Shown here piece by piece: positions 36,918 through 44,625 of a stretch of 64,000 bases of DNA. The notes beneath the pieces were generated by a model. That model had not been told where the DNA came from. It saw nothing but the letters and a program-made list of their open reading frames with translations, and ran no database searches. The position numbers were made by a program, and so were the translations under genes. Position 1 is the first letter of the stretch. Every line of letters begins with the position of its first letter. The stretch spans positions 744,001 to 808,000 of the forward strand of contig NZ_CP134227.1 of NCBI RefSeq assembly GCF_031656915.1, in the 5' to 3' direction. Source of the DNA: Nocardioides marmorisolisilvae. Lineage in GTDB: Bacteria > Actinomycetota > Actinomycetes > Propionibacteriales > Nocardioidaceae.

Positions 36918-37757
36918 CTACCCCGAGACCCTGAAGCCGGAGTTGCCGCCCCACATCACCAACGTCATCACCATGTCGAGCACGACGATGCTGACGATGC
37001 TGGCCCGGATCGCACGACCGGTCGCCTCACCGACCGCCTGGGGGCCGCCGCCGGCGCTCATCCCGTACCAGCAGTGGATCAGCGAGATGGCAACCGCGAA
37101 GACGATGATCTTGATGACGGAGAACCAGATGTCGCGACCCTGGATGAAGGTGGAGAAGTAGTGGTCGTACTGCCCCGGCGACTGGTGGAAGATCAGCACC
37201 ACCGACAGGTACGACGAGACGTAGGACCCGATCAGGCCGATCAGATAGAGGGGCAGGATCGCGAACGCCGTCGCCAGCACCCTGGTGGAGACCAGGTAGT
37301 GCATCGGATTGACGCCCATGACCGCGAGAGCATCGACCTCCTCGCTGATCTTCATCGAGCCGAGCTGGGCGGTGAACCGGCAGCCGACCTGAGCGCCGAG
37401 CGCCAGCGCGGCGATCAGCGGCGCCAGCTCACGGGTGTTCGCGCTCGCCGAGATGAAGCCGGTCAGCGGCGACAACCCGACGAGCTGCAGCCCGGTGAAG
37501 CCCTGGATGCCCAGCGAGGTGCCGGCCGCGAGGGACAGCAGCACCATGATGCCGACGGTGCCGCCTCCGACGATGAGGGCCCCGCTCCCCCAGGCGATGT
37601 CCATCAGCTGGCGCAGCGTCTCGTCGCGATAGCGCTTGAAGCTGTAGAGCACCGAGCCCAGGGCCTTGACCGAGAAGGTCCCGAAGTCGCCGATCTGGGC
37701 GAGCACCTCCATCACCTTGTCCAGCGACTTGACGCCGGCGTCGGCGATCGCGGACAT
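36918..37757 (-). CDS. yrbEB: YrbEB/MlaE-type permease, second operon
   Basis: This 279-residue MlaE-family permease has five or six helices and the ATPase-coupling segment KISEEVDALAVMGVNPM (about 145-161). The C-terminal HCWYGMSAGGGPQAVGEATG differs from the YYGYTASGGPAGVG of the first operon, which supports a separate mce type. The ATG shares one base with the yrbEA stop (TGATG at 37757). It forms the membrane core of the importer with YrbEA; the ATPase is elsewhere. Confidence 0.9.
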   Translation of the reverse strand: MSAIADAGVKSLDKVMEVLAQIGDFGTFSVKALGSVLYSFKRYRDETLRQLMDIAWGSGALIVGGGTVGIMVLLSLAAGTSLGIQGFTGLQLVGLSPLTGFISASANTRELAPLIAALALGAQVGCRFTAQLGSMKISEEVDALAVMGVNPMHYLVSTRVLATAFAILPLYLIGLIGSYVSSYLSVVLIFHQSPGQYDHYFSTFIQGRDIWFSVIKIIVFAVAISLIHCWYGMSAGGGPQAVGEATGRAIRASIVSIVVLDMVMTLVMWGGNSGFRVSG

Positions 37758-38584
37758 CAGCTGATCCTCTGCGGGACGAGCATCACGTAGCCCTGGGTGA
37801 TCAGCACGTTCGCCACCGCCAGCAGGATCACGCTCAGCACGACTGCCTGGTTGACCGCGTCCGCGACCCCCTTCGGGCCACCCTTGGCGGTCAGCCCCTT
37901 GTGGCAGCAGACGACCACGGCGAGAAAGCCGAAGACGAGCGCCTTCCCCTCCGCGACGATCAGATCGGTCGGGTGGCTGAAGGACACGAAGGATCCGATG
38001 TAGGCGCCAGAGGAGACCGTGCCGCCGCCGACGTTCATGACGTAGGCGGTGATCATCGCGGTCATCGCAACGATGACCGTGAGCAGGAACGCCACCACAA
38101 GGGCGGCGAGCATCCGGGGAGCGACCAGCCGCTGGATCGGCGAGATGCCCATCACCTTGAGCGCGTCGATCTCCTCACGCACCGTGCGCGCCCCGAGGTC
38201 GGAGGTGATCGCGGAGCCCACGGCGCCCGCGATCAGCAGCGACGTGACCAGCGGTGCACCTTGCTGCAGCACGCCCGCGCCGTTGACGGCACCGGTGAAC
38301 GACGTCGCCCCGATCTGCGCGGCAACGGCGCCGATCTGCACAGAGATGATCACCCCGAAGGGGATCGACACCAAGATGGTCGGGAGCAGCGATACCCGCG
38401 TCATGAAGGAGCACTGGAGGATGAACTCCTCCCAGGAGAACCGTCGCGCGAGGATGTCGGTGAACAGGAAGCGGATGGTCTCGAGCGCGAGGACGGTGAG
38501 CCGGCCACTGGTCTCGACGCCCTGCCGGAGGCGCCCGACGAACTCGAGCGTTCCGGCACGTCCGAGTTGCGCGATCGAACTCAT
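37757..38584 (-). CDS. yrbEA: YrbEA/MlaE-type permease, second operon
   Basis: This 275-residue MlaE-family permease has the coupling motif RTVREEIDALKVMGISPI (about 140-157) and the C-terminal KGLTAKGGPKGVADAVNQAV typical of YrbEA. The ATG at 38584 has GGGAGG about 9 nt upstream. It heads the nine-gene second mce operon. The 82-bp region ahead of it carries a set of GTTAC repeats but no KstR-type site, so a different regulator is expected. Confidence 0.9.
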   Translation of the reverse strand: MSSIAQLGRAGTLEFVGRLRQGVETSGRLTVLALETIRFLFTDILARRFSWEEFILQCSFMTRVSLLPTILVSIPFGVIISVQIGAVAAQIGATSFTGAVNGAGVLQQGAPLVTSLLIAGAVGSAITSDLGARTVREEIDALKVMGISPIQRLVAPRMLAALVVAFLLTVIVAMTAMITAYVMNVGGGTVSSGAYIGSFVSFSHPTDLIVAEGKALVFGFLAVVVCCHKGLTAKGGPKGVADAVNQAVVLSVILLAVANVLITQGYVMLVPQRIS

Positions 38585-38636
38585 CCCCGATCCTCCCTAC
38601 CGCCCGTCAGACCGAGAACGAAGCGGGCTCGCGAAG

Positions 38637-38663
38637 GTTACCGTTACCGGCGTTACAAGGTAA
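38637..38663. promoter_or_regulatory. GTTAC repeats upstream of the second mce operon
   Basis: GTTACC occurs at 38637-38642 and again at 38643-38648, and GTTACA at 38652-38657. The last makes TTAC-aag-GTAA, an inverted repeat. They lie 53-80 bp upstream of the yrbEA start in the only intergenic space ahead of the operon. This looks like a regulator site or stacked half-sites; no known consensus was recognised. Confidence 0.4.
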
Positions 38664-38666
38664 GTC

Positions 38667-39587
38667 TCATTTCGGAAGATGGACGCGCGGAGCCATCCGG
38701 GGGCCGCGCCGCGGGCGTCCGAGGCCTGCTGCGACCACCAGGCGCTGCACCCGGTGCCGGTGCGGCCGGTACTCCTCCAGCAGCTCCTCCAGTCCGTCAT
38801 CGTCGACCTCGGCACCGGTCAGCGCCCAGCCGACGTCCCGAGCCACGTGATAGTCGCCGAAGCTGACCGCGTCCGCGTCCCCCTGCGACCGGACCCGCAC
38901 CTCGGCGCTCGTCCAGCGGCCGATGCCGGGGACGCTGCACAGGGCGCGGTCGAGCTCGGTCGCGCCGCGTGCCCCGGCCCGCTCGAGCCCGTCCGCCACG
39001 CGAGCCGCCCGGAGGACCGCCGTCGACCGGGCCCGATCGACCGGCAGCCGGATCCAGTCCCAGCTCGCGATGCTGCGCAGGGTCGTCGGCGACGGCTGGA
39101 CGAGCAGGCCGAGGTCCGCTCCGGGTCCCGGTGCAGGCTCGCCGAAGCGACGGACCAGGCCCCGATAGGCACCGAACGCCTCCTGACCCGTCACCTTCTG
39201 TTCGATGACAGCGGGCACCAGGGACTCCATCACCAGTCCGCTGGCACCGATTCGAAGGTGGCCGTGCCGCCGCCACGCGCGCTCGATCACGTCATGTCGC
39301 GGGCGGAACCCGCTGGGGTCGTCCTCCGCGCCGAGGAGGCGAGGCATCGTGTCCAGCGCCCACTCTGCGCCTGCACCCCAGGCCGCTCCGGACACCGTCC
39401 CGCCACCCTCGTCTGCCGAGAGGCGCAGCGTCGCCGTACCCACCGGTGTGCGGATGCCCCGCCAGTGCGCCCCGTCCGGTGCCACCCGGTAGGTGGGATC
39501 GCCCGCGCCGTGGCGGTACGGCGCCAGCGCCGCAGCCAGGGAGCACGGCCACCCGGGCTGCCAGCGGCGCTCGGTCGGAGATGTCAC
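38667..39587 (-). CDS. HhH-GPD DNA glycosylase, AlkA-like
   Basis: The 306-residue protein has the helix-hairpin-helix of base-excision glycosylases at about 219-228 (VPGIGRWTSAEV), followed by DADAVSFGDYHVARDVG, where Asp239 or Asp245 would be the catalytic acid. ESLVPAVIEQKVTGQEA (about 121-137) is the conserved first half of the GPD domain. It should remove alkylated or damaged bases. It has no Ada domain. GTG start with a leaderless TAGGCT six bases upstream, shared palindromically with the divergent DNA ligase gene, which suggests a joint repair role. Confidence 0.8.
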   Translation of the reverse strand: MTSPTERRWQPGWPCSLAAALAPYRHGAGDPTYRVAPDGAHWRGIRTPVGTATLRLSADEGGGTVSGAAWGAGAEWALDTMPRLLGAEDDPSGFRPRHDVIERAWRRHGHLRIGASGLVMESLVPAVIEQKVTGQEAFGAYRGLVRRFGEPAPGPGADLGLLVQPSPTTLRSIASWDWIRLPVDRARSTAVLRAARVADGLERAGARGATELDRALCSVPGIGRWTSAEVRVRSQGDADAVSFGDYHVARDVGWALTGAEVDDDGLEELLEEYRPHRHRVQRLVVAAGLGRPRRGPRMAPRVHLPK

Positions 39588-39593
39588 CGCACG

Positions 39594-39603
39594 AGCCTAG
39601 GCT
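39594..39603. promoter_or_regulatory. Palindromic bidirectional promoter AGCCTAGGCT
   Basis: The 22-bp gap between two GTG start codons (39587 on minus, 39610 on plus) holds the perfect palindrome AGCCTAGGCT. It gives a TAGGCT -10 box on each strand, each exactly 6 nt from its start codon. Neither gene has a Shine-Dalgarno site, so both should be leaderless and compete for one overlapping -10 element. Confidence 0.6.
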
Positions 39604-39609
39604 GTCCGC

Positions 39610-41115
39610 GTGCTGTTGGAGGAGCTGGTCAGCAGGTCCGCGGAGGTCGCTGCGAGCCGGTCGAGGCTGGCCAAGCGCGACCTGCTCGCAGAGCTCCTCC
39701 GACGGGTTCCCGAGCCGGAGATCGAGATCGCCGCCGCGTACCTGTCCGGCAGCCTGGTGCAGCGTCGCACCGGCGTCGGGTGGCGCAGTCTCGGTGCCCT
39801 TCCCGAGCCGGCCGCCACCTCGACGGTCCATGTGGCTGACCTCGACGCGACCCTGGACCGACTGAGCCGGCTCGTCGGGCCCGGCTCCGCGACCGCCCGT
39901 CGCCAGGAGCTGGCCGACCTGTTCGGCCGGTTGACCCGGAGCGAACAGGAGCACGTCCGTGCGCTCCTCACCGGGAACCTTCGTCAGGGTGCGCAGGACG
40001 CTGTCGTCCTCGAGGCCGTCGCGCACGCGTCCGGGCTCCCGGTGTCGCTGGTCAGGCGTGCTGCGATGTTCAGCGGACCGACCGGTCCGGTTGCCCGTTC
40101 GGCGCTGTTCGGCGGGGCGCAGGCTTTGGCCCGCTTCACGTTGGTCGTCGGCCGACCGGTCCGACCCATGCTCGCCGGCTCGGCTCCCGACCCGGCCGGC
40201 GCCGTCGGCAAGGTCGACGGGCCGTTCACGGTCGACACCAAGCTCGACGGGATCCGGATCCAGGTCCACAAGGGCGGCGACAACGTGCGCGTGTTCAGCC
40301 GCAGCCTCGACGACCTCACCGATCGGCTGCCGGCCGTCGTCTCCGCCGCGCGTGCCCTGCCTGCGCAGACCCTCATCCTCGACGGCGAGGCGATGCTGGT
40401 CGATCGGTCGGGCCGGCCGCGTCCGTTCCAGGAGACTGCTTCGTCGTCCGCGAGCCTCGACGGCACGAGCGAGGTGCAGCCCTTCTTCTTCGACCTGCTG
40501 CTCCGCGATGGCCGCGCGCTCCTCGAACAGCCATTGTCGGAGCGACTCGAGCAGCTCGACGCCGTCGTCCCGGCGGCTGCCTCGGTGACGCGCGCCACCG
40601 GCACCACTGTCGAGCAAGCCGCGACCTTCTTAGACGCCGCCGTCGCCTCCGGCCAGGAGGGAGTCGTCGTCAAGCGGCTCGACTCGCCGTACGCCGCCGG
40701 CCGACGCGGGTCGGCTTGGGTGAAGGTGAAGCCGAGGCACACCCTCGACCTGGTCGTCCTTGCTGTCGAGTGGGGCTCGGGGCGCCGCCGGGGGCTGCTC
40801 TCCAACATCCATCTCGGCGCGCGGTCGGAGGACGGCTGGGTGATGCTGGGCAAGACGTTCAAGGGGATGTCCGACGAGATGCTGGCGTGGCAGACCGAAC
40901 GCTTCCTAGCCCTCGAGACCCACCGCGACGGTCACGTCGTGCATCTGCATCCGGAGCAGGTCGTCGAGATCGCCTTCGACGGCGTGCAGCGCTCCACGCG
41001 ATACCCGGGCGGCGTCGCGCTGCGCTTCGCCCGGGTCCTGCGCTACCGCGACGACAAGACCGCCGACGAGGCGGACACCATCGAGAGCGTTCGCGGCCTG
41101 CTGGTGCGTGGCTGA
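39610..41115 (+). CDS. ligB: ATP-dependent DNA ligase, LigB type
   Basis: This 501-residue ligase has the nucleotidyl-lysine motif I as DTKLDGIRIQ (Lys211) and motif Ia/III elements including LILDGEAML and FFFDLLL. Motif IV/V follow as GVVVKRLDSPY and SAWVKVKP, with an OB-fold C-terminus. An N-terminal helical DNA-binding domain of about 180 residues precedes them, the architecture of mycobacterial LigB and archaeal ligases. It seals nicks using ATP. It is divergent from an AlkA-type glycosylase. GTG start, leaderless. Confidence 0.88.
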   Translation: MLLEELVSRSAEVAASRSRLAKRDLLAELLRRVPEPEIEIAAAYLSGSLVQRRTGVGWRSLGALPEPAATSTVHVADLDATLDRLSRLVGPGSATARRQELADLFGRLTRSEQEHVRALLTGNLRQGAQDAVVLEAVAHASGLPVSLVRRAAMFSGPTGPVARSALFGGAQALARFTLVVGRPVRPMLAGSAPDPAGAVGKVDGPFTVDTKLDGIRIQVHKGGDNVRVFSRSLDDLTDRLPAVVSAARALPAQTLILDGEAMLVDRSGRPRPFQETASSSASLDGTSEVQPFFFDLLLRDGRALLEQPLSERLEQLDAVVPAAASVTRATGTTVEQAATFLDAAVASGQEGVVVKRLDSPYAAGRRGSAWVKVKPRHTLDLVVLAVEWGSGRRRGLLSNIHLGARSEDGWVMLGKTFKGMSDEMLAWQTERFLALETHRDGHVVHLHPEQVVEIAFDGVQRSTRYPGGVALRFARVLRYRDDKTADEADTIESVRGLLVRG

Positions 41116-41134
41116 TCCGCTCCCGGCGGGTCAG
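41112..41134. terminator. Hairpin between convergent ligase and TetR genes
   Basis: CTGATCCG pairs with CGGGTCAG across a 7-nt loop (8 pairs including one G-T). It spans both stop codons (41113-41115 and 41131-41133), so the two genes share a compact bidirectional terminator. There is no U-tract. Confidence 0.5.
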
Positions 41135-41808
41135 CGGACGGCGAGGGCCCGAGCCGTGGCGACCAGGAAGGAGCGCACCTGGTCGGGCGAGAGCGGGACG
41201 ACCTCCGGGACGCCGGGTGCGGCCTCGCGCACGAGCATCCCGACACGCGCCAGCTGCAGGGCCCCGAGGCCGGAGGCATACATGTGGTTGGCGAGCAACG
41301 CGCTGTCGATCTCTCGGAACTCTCCGCGCCGCTGACCCTCGTCGAGGAGGGTGGTCAGCTCCTTGAGGCAGCCGGCGATCGCGCGGCCGAGCCGGAACAT
41401 CGCGCCCTCCGAGATCTCGTCGAGCAGCTCGGGGCCCGTCCGCCGCATCAGCGCCTGTGCGCAGTCGACGAAGGCGGGATGGGCGACCCCGAAGTCGACG
41501 AACACACCGATCAGGTCGGCGAGCCGCGCGGCGGCGGCTCCGTCCTCGACCGAACCGTCCACTGGAGCGACGGCGTTCAATTGGGCGGCCAGCTCGTCCA
41601 AGTAGCCGACCAGGGTCAGCGCGAAGAGCTCCTCCTTGCCGGTGAAGTGCCGGTAGATGATCGCTCGGTTGACGCCGACGGCCCTGGCGATGTCCTCGAT
41701 CTGGGCATCCCGCACGCCGTTGGCGTCGAAGAGCTCACGGGTCGCAGCGAGGATGTCGTGCTCCCGCTGGCGCCGTCGTGCGGCTGCCTGTGCCCGTGCA
41801 CCGGTCAT
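41131..41808 (-). CDS. TetR-family transcriptional regulator
   Basis: The 225-residue regulator has a TetR N-terminal helix-turn-helix (ILAATRELFDANGV, IEDIARAVGVNRAIIYRHFTGKEELF, about 19-64) and a variable helical ligand domain. The ligand is unknown. A leaderless -10 (TAGGCT, 41820-41815) lies 6 nt before the ATG, directly adjoining a GTGCAA/TTGCAC palindrome, so autoregulation is likely. The thiolase gene fadA2 ends 58 bp away on the same strand; control of that gene would have to act elsewhere. Confidence 0.85.
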   Translation of the reverse strand: MTGARAQAAARRRQREHDILAATRELFDANGVRDAQIEDIARAVGVNRAIIYRHFTGKEELFALTLVGYLDELAAQLNAVAPVDGSVEDGAAAARLADLIGVFVDFGVAHPAFVDCAQALMRRTGPELLDEISEGAMFRLGRAIAGCLKELTTLLDEGQRRGEFREIDSALLANHMYASGLGALQLARVGMLVREAAPGVPEVVPLSPDQVRSFLVATARALAVR

Positions 41809-41814
41809 GGTGGG

Positions 41815-41839
41815 AGCCTAGTGCAACTCGTGTTTGCAC
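41815..41839 (-). promoter_or_regulatory. Promoter and likely operator of the TetR gene
   Basis: The minus-strand -10 TAGGCT (41820-41815) is followed without a gap by GTGCAA-N7-TTGCAC (41821-41839), an inverted repeat with 6-bp arms sitting between -10 and -35. Its place and symmetry fit a TetR autoregulatory operator. Confidence 0.55.
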
Positions 41840-41865
41840 GAGCCGTACAGATCAGCCACCCGCCG

Positions 41866-43146
41866 TCAGCGCTCGAGGATGGCGACGACACCCTGCCCGC
41901 CGGCCGCGCAGATCGAGATCAGTGCGCGGCCCGAGCCCTTAGTGGCGAGCAGCTTCGCGGCGTTGGCCACGATGCGGCCGCCGGTGGCGGCGAACGGGTG
42001 ACCCGCGGCGAGGGAGGACCCCTTGACGTTCAGCTTCGCCCGGTCGATCGAGCCCAGCGGCGCGTCGAGGCCGAGGCGCTCCTTGCAGAACACCGGGTCC
42101 TCCCAGGCCTTCAGGGTCGAGAGCACCTGCGAGGCGAACGCCTCGTGGATCTCGTAGAAGTCGAAGTCCTGCAGCGACAGCTCATTGCGGGCGAGGATCC
42201 TCGCCACGGCGTACGCCGGAGCCATCAGCAGGCCCTCGCCGCCATGCACGAAATCGACCGCAGCGGTCTCGCAGTCGACGAAGAACGCCTGCGGCTCGAG
42301 TCCGTGCTCCTTCGCCCAGTCCTCCGAGCCGAGCAGGACGGCCGAGGCGCCGTCGGTCAGCGGGGTGGAGTTGGCCGCGGTCATCGTGGCCGCCTCGCCC
42401 TTGCCGAACACCGGCTTGAGGGTGGCGAGCTTCTCCAGCGAGGAATCGGCGCGCAGGTTGTTGTCGCGCTCGACACCGTGGAACGGGGTCACGAGGTCGT
42501 CCTGCCAGCCCTCGTCGTACGCGCGCGCCATGTTGTGGTGCGAGGCGACCGCAAGCTCGTCCTGCGCCTCGCGGGTGATCTGCCACTCGAGGGCGGTGAG
42601 GGCCTGGTGGGCACCCATCGACAGACCTGTGCGGGGCTCACCGTTCTGCGGAATCTCCAGGCCGATGTCTCCCGGACGGATGTCGGCCAGTGCCAGCAGC
42701 TTGCTCTTGGTGTCGCGCTTGGCGTTGACCTTCATCAGCTTCTTGCGCAGCCGGTCGGAGATGGCGACCGGCGCGTCCGAGGTGGTGTCCGACCCTCCGC
42801 CGACACCCGCGTCGATCTGTCCGAGAGCGATCTTGTTCGCGATGTAGTTGATCGCCTGGAGGCCGGTTCCGCAGGCCTGCTGGAGGTCCACGCCAGGGGT
42901 CTCCGGGGCGAGCTTCGAGCCCAGCACCGACTCGCGGATCAGGTTGAAGTCGCGGGCGTGCTTGAGCACCGCGCCTCCCGCGACCTCGCCGAGGCGCTCA
43001 CCTTGCAGGTTGAAGCGGGTCACCAGGCCGTCGAGGGCGGCGGTGAACATCTCCTGGTTCGACGCCGTCGCGTAGACGGTGTTGGAGCGGGCGAACGGGA
43101 TCCTGTTGCCACCGAGAACGGCGACGCGACGAGTGGTGGAGTGCAT
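41866..43146 (-). CDS. fadA2: Acetyl-CoA acetyltransferase (thiolase), FadA2-like
   Basis: The 426-residue thiolase has the acyl-carrying cysteine in QQACGTGLQA (about 88-97), the catalytic His in SSLAAGHPFAATGGR and the second Cys in CAAGGQGVV near the end. The loop with SDTTSDAPVAISDRLRKKL is as in mycobacterial FadA2. It cleaves or condenses 3-ketoacyl-CoA. Its divergent partners here are fabG4 and htdX, the same trio as M. tuberculosis Rv0241c-Rv0243, which strongly supports the identity. ATG 43146 has AAGGA 7 nt upstream; GTG 43152 is in frame. Confidence 0.88.
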   Translation of the reverse strand: MHSTTRRVAVLGGNRIPFARSNTVYATASNQEMFTAALDGLVTRFNLQGERLGEVAGGAVLKHARDFNLIRESVLGSKLAPETPGVDLQQACGTGLQAINYIANKIALGQIDAGVGGGSDTTSDAPVAISDRLRKKLMKVNAKRDTKSKLLALADIRPGDIGLEIPQNGEPRTGLSMGAHQALTALEWQITREAQDELAVASHHNMARAYDEGWQDDLVTPFHGVERDNNLRADSSLEKLATLKPVFGKGEAATMTAANSTPLTDGASAVLLGSEDWAKEHGLEPQAFFVDCETAAVDFVHGGEGLLMAPAYAVARILARNELSLQDFDFYEIHEAFASQVLSTLKAWEDPVFCKERLGLDAPLGSIDRAKLNVKGSSLAAGHPFAATGGRIVANAAKLLATKGSGRALISICAAGGQGVVAILER

Positions 43147-43216
43147 GCTCACATCCTTGCGCCCAAGGGGCGGGAAAGGAACGCTGTGAGGGGCACATCA
43201 CGAAAATGGACGCTGA

Positions 43217-43234
43217 GTTACACCCGCAGTTACA
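43217..43234. promoter_or_regulatory. Direct GTTACA repeat in the fadA2/fabG4 divergent region
   Basis: GTTACA occurs at 43217-43222 and 43229-43234, 12 bp apart (about one helical turn), within the 141-bp region between fadA2 and fabG4. It resembles the GTTAC repeats ahead of the second mce operon. A shared regulator is possible but rests on short motifs only. Confidence 0.35.
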
Positions 43235-43287
43235 TTGGATAGCCCTAGCCTCGTCACCGACCCCCCTGTCATTCGAAGGAAGTTCCC

Positions 43288-44625
43288 ATGAGTGATCGCT
43301 ACCAGACCTTCACCTCCACCCCGGTCGGCAAGCTGCTGGTGAAGAACCTAGGCCTGCCCAACCCGGTCAAGCTGGAGCGCTGGACCGAGGGCGCCCCCGT
43401 CGTCGACGGAACGGTCGTCGTCGGCGGCGAGGGTCGGCTGCGCAGCTCCATCGCCACCGCGCTGGACAACCTGGGCGTGGCCACCACCGTCGTCCCCACC
43501 GAGGGCGAGAAGTACAAGGCGCTGGTCTTCGACGCGAGCGGGATCGCCAGCTCGCCGGATCTGGTCGCGCTCCAGGAGTTCTTCACCCCGCTGCTGCGCA
43601 GCCTGACGAGCTGCGCCCGCGTCGTGGTGCTGGGCACCGTCCCCGAGCTGACCGGCTCCGCTGAGGAGCGGGTCGCCCAGCGTGCCCTGGAGGGCTTCAC
43701 GCGCTCGCTGAGCAAGGAGATCGGCAGGGGCTCGACCGTGAACCTCGTGTACGTCGCACCCGATGCAGCGAGCACTGTCGAGTCGACGCTGAGCTTCTTC
43801 CTCTCCCCCAAGTCCGCCTACGTGTCCGGCCAGGTCACCCGGATCGGCGCCACCGGCACCAAGAAGGCCCAGCCGGTGACCGACCCGGCCAAGCCGCTGA
43901 CCGGCACCGTCGCGATCGTGACCGGCGCCTCGCGCGGCATCGGCGAGCAGATCGCCCGCGTGCTGCACCGCGACGGCGCGACAGTGCTCGGCATCGACGT
44001 ACCGCAGGCCGCCAGCGACCTGCAGGCGCTGATGCGCGAACTGGACGGTGACCACCTCGCCCTGGACATCACCGGCAAGGACGCGCCGCAGCGGATTGCC
44101 CAGCATGTGAAGACGAAGTTCGGCCAGGTCGACGCCGTCGTCCACAACGCCGGCATCACCCGTGACAAGAAGCTCGCCAACATGGCCGAGGACCGGTGGT
44201 CCTCGGTGATCGCGGTCAACCTCACCGCCCCCGAGCGGATCACCCGCGAGCTGCTCGACCAGGGCCTGATCAAGAAGAACGGCCGGATCGTCGGGGTCTC
44301 GTCGATCGCCGGGATCGCCGGCAACCTGGGCCAGACCAACTATGCGGCCTCCAAGGCGGGAGTGATCGGGTTCGTCGACGCGCTGGCTCCGGAGCTCAAG
44401 GACGGCATCACCGTGAACGCGGTGGCCCCGGGCTTCATCATCACCCAGATGACCGCGGCAGTGCCGTTCGCGACCCGCGAGGTCGGGCAGCGCCTGAACG
44501 CGATGGCGCAGGGCGGCCTGCCGGTCGACGTGGCCGAGACGATCGCGTGGTACCTCAACCCGGGCTCCACCGCCGTCAACGGCAACGTGGTCCGGGTCTG
44601 CGGCCAGATGATGCTGGGCGCCTGA
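43288..44625 (+). CDS. fabG4: Two-domain 3-ketoacyl-CoA/ACP reductase FabG4
   Basis: The 445-residue protein has an N-terminal flavodoxin-like domain (about 1-200, with VVVGGEGRLRSSIATALDNL) that is not catalytic in mycobacterial FabG4. A full SDR domain follows, with VTGASRGIGEQIA, NAGITRDKKLANM, SSIAG and the catalytic YAASK near 352-356. Length matches high-molecular-weight FabG4 rather than ordinary FabG (about 250). It reduces 3-ketoacyl thioesters with NADH or NADPH. GAAGGAAG lies before the ATG. The stop overlaps the next start (TGATG), coupling it to the dehydratase HtdX. Confidence 0.92.
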   Translation: MSDRYQTFTSTPVGKLLVKNLGLPNPVKLERWTEGAPVVDGTVVVGGEGRLRSSIATALDNLGVATTVVPTEGEKYKALVFDASGIASSPDLVALQEFFTPLLRSLTSCARVVVLGTVPELTGSAEERVAQRALEGFTRSLSKEIGRGSTVNLVYVAPDAASTVESTLSFFLSPKSAYVSGQVTRIGATGTKKAQPVTDPAKPLTGTVAIVTGASRGIGEQIARVLHRDGATVLGIDVPQAASDLQALMRELDGDHLALDITGKDAPQRIAQHVKTKFGQVDAVVHNAGITRDKKLANMAEDRWSSVIAVNLTAPERITRELLDQGLIKKNGRIVGVSSIAGIAGNLGQTNYAASKAGVIGFVDALAPELKDGITVNAVAPGFIITQMTAAVPFATREVGQRLNAMAQGGLPVDVAETIAWYLNPGSTAVNGNVVRVCGQMMLGA

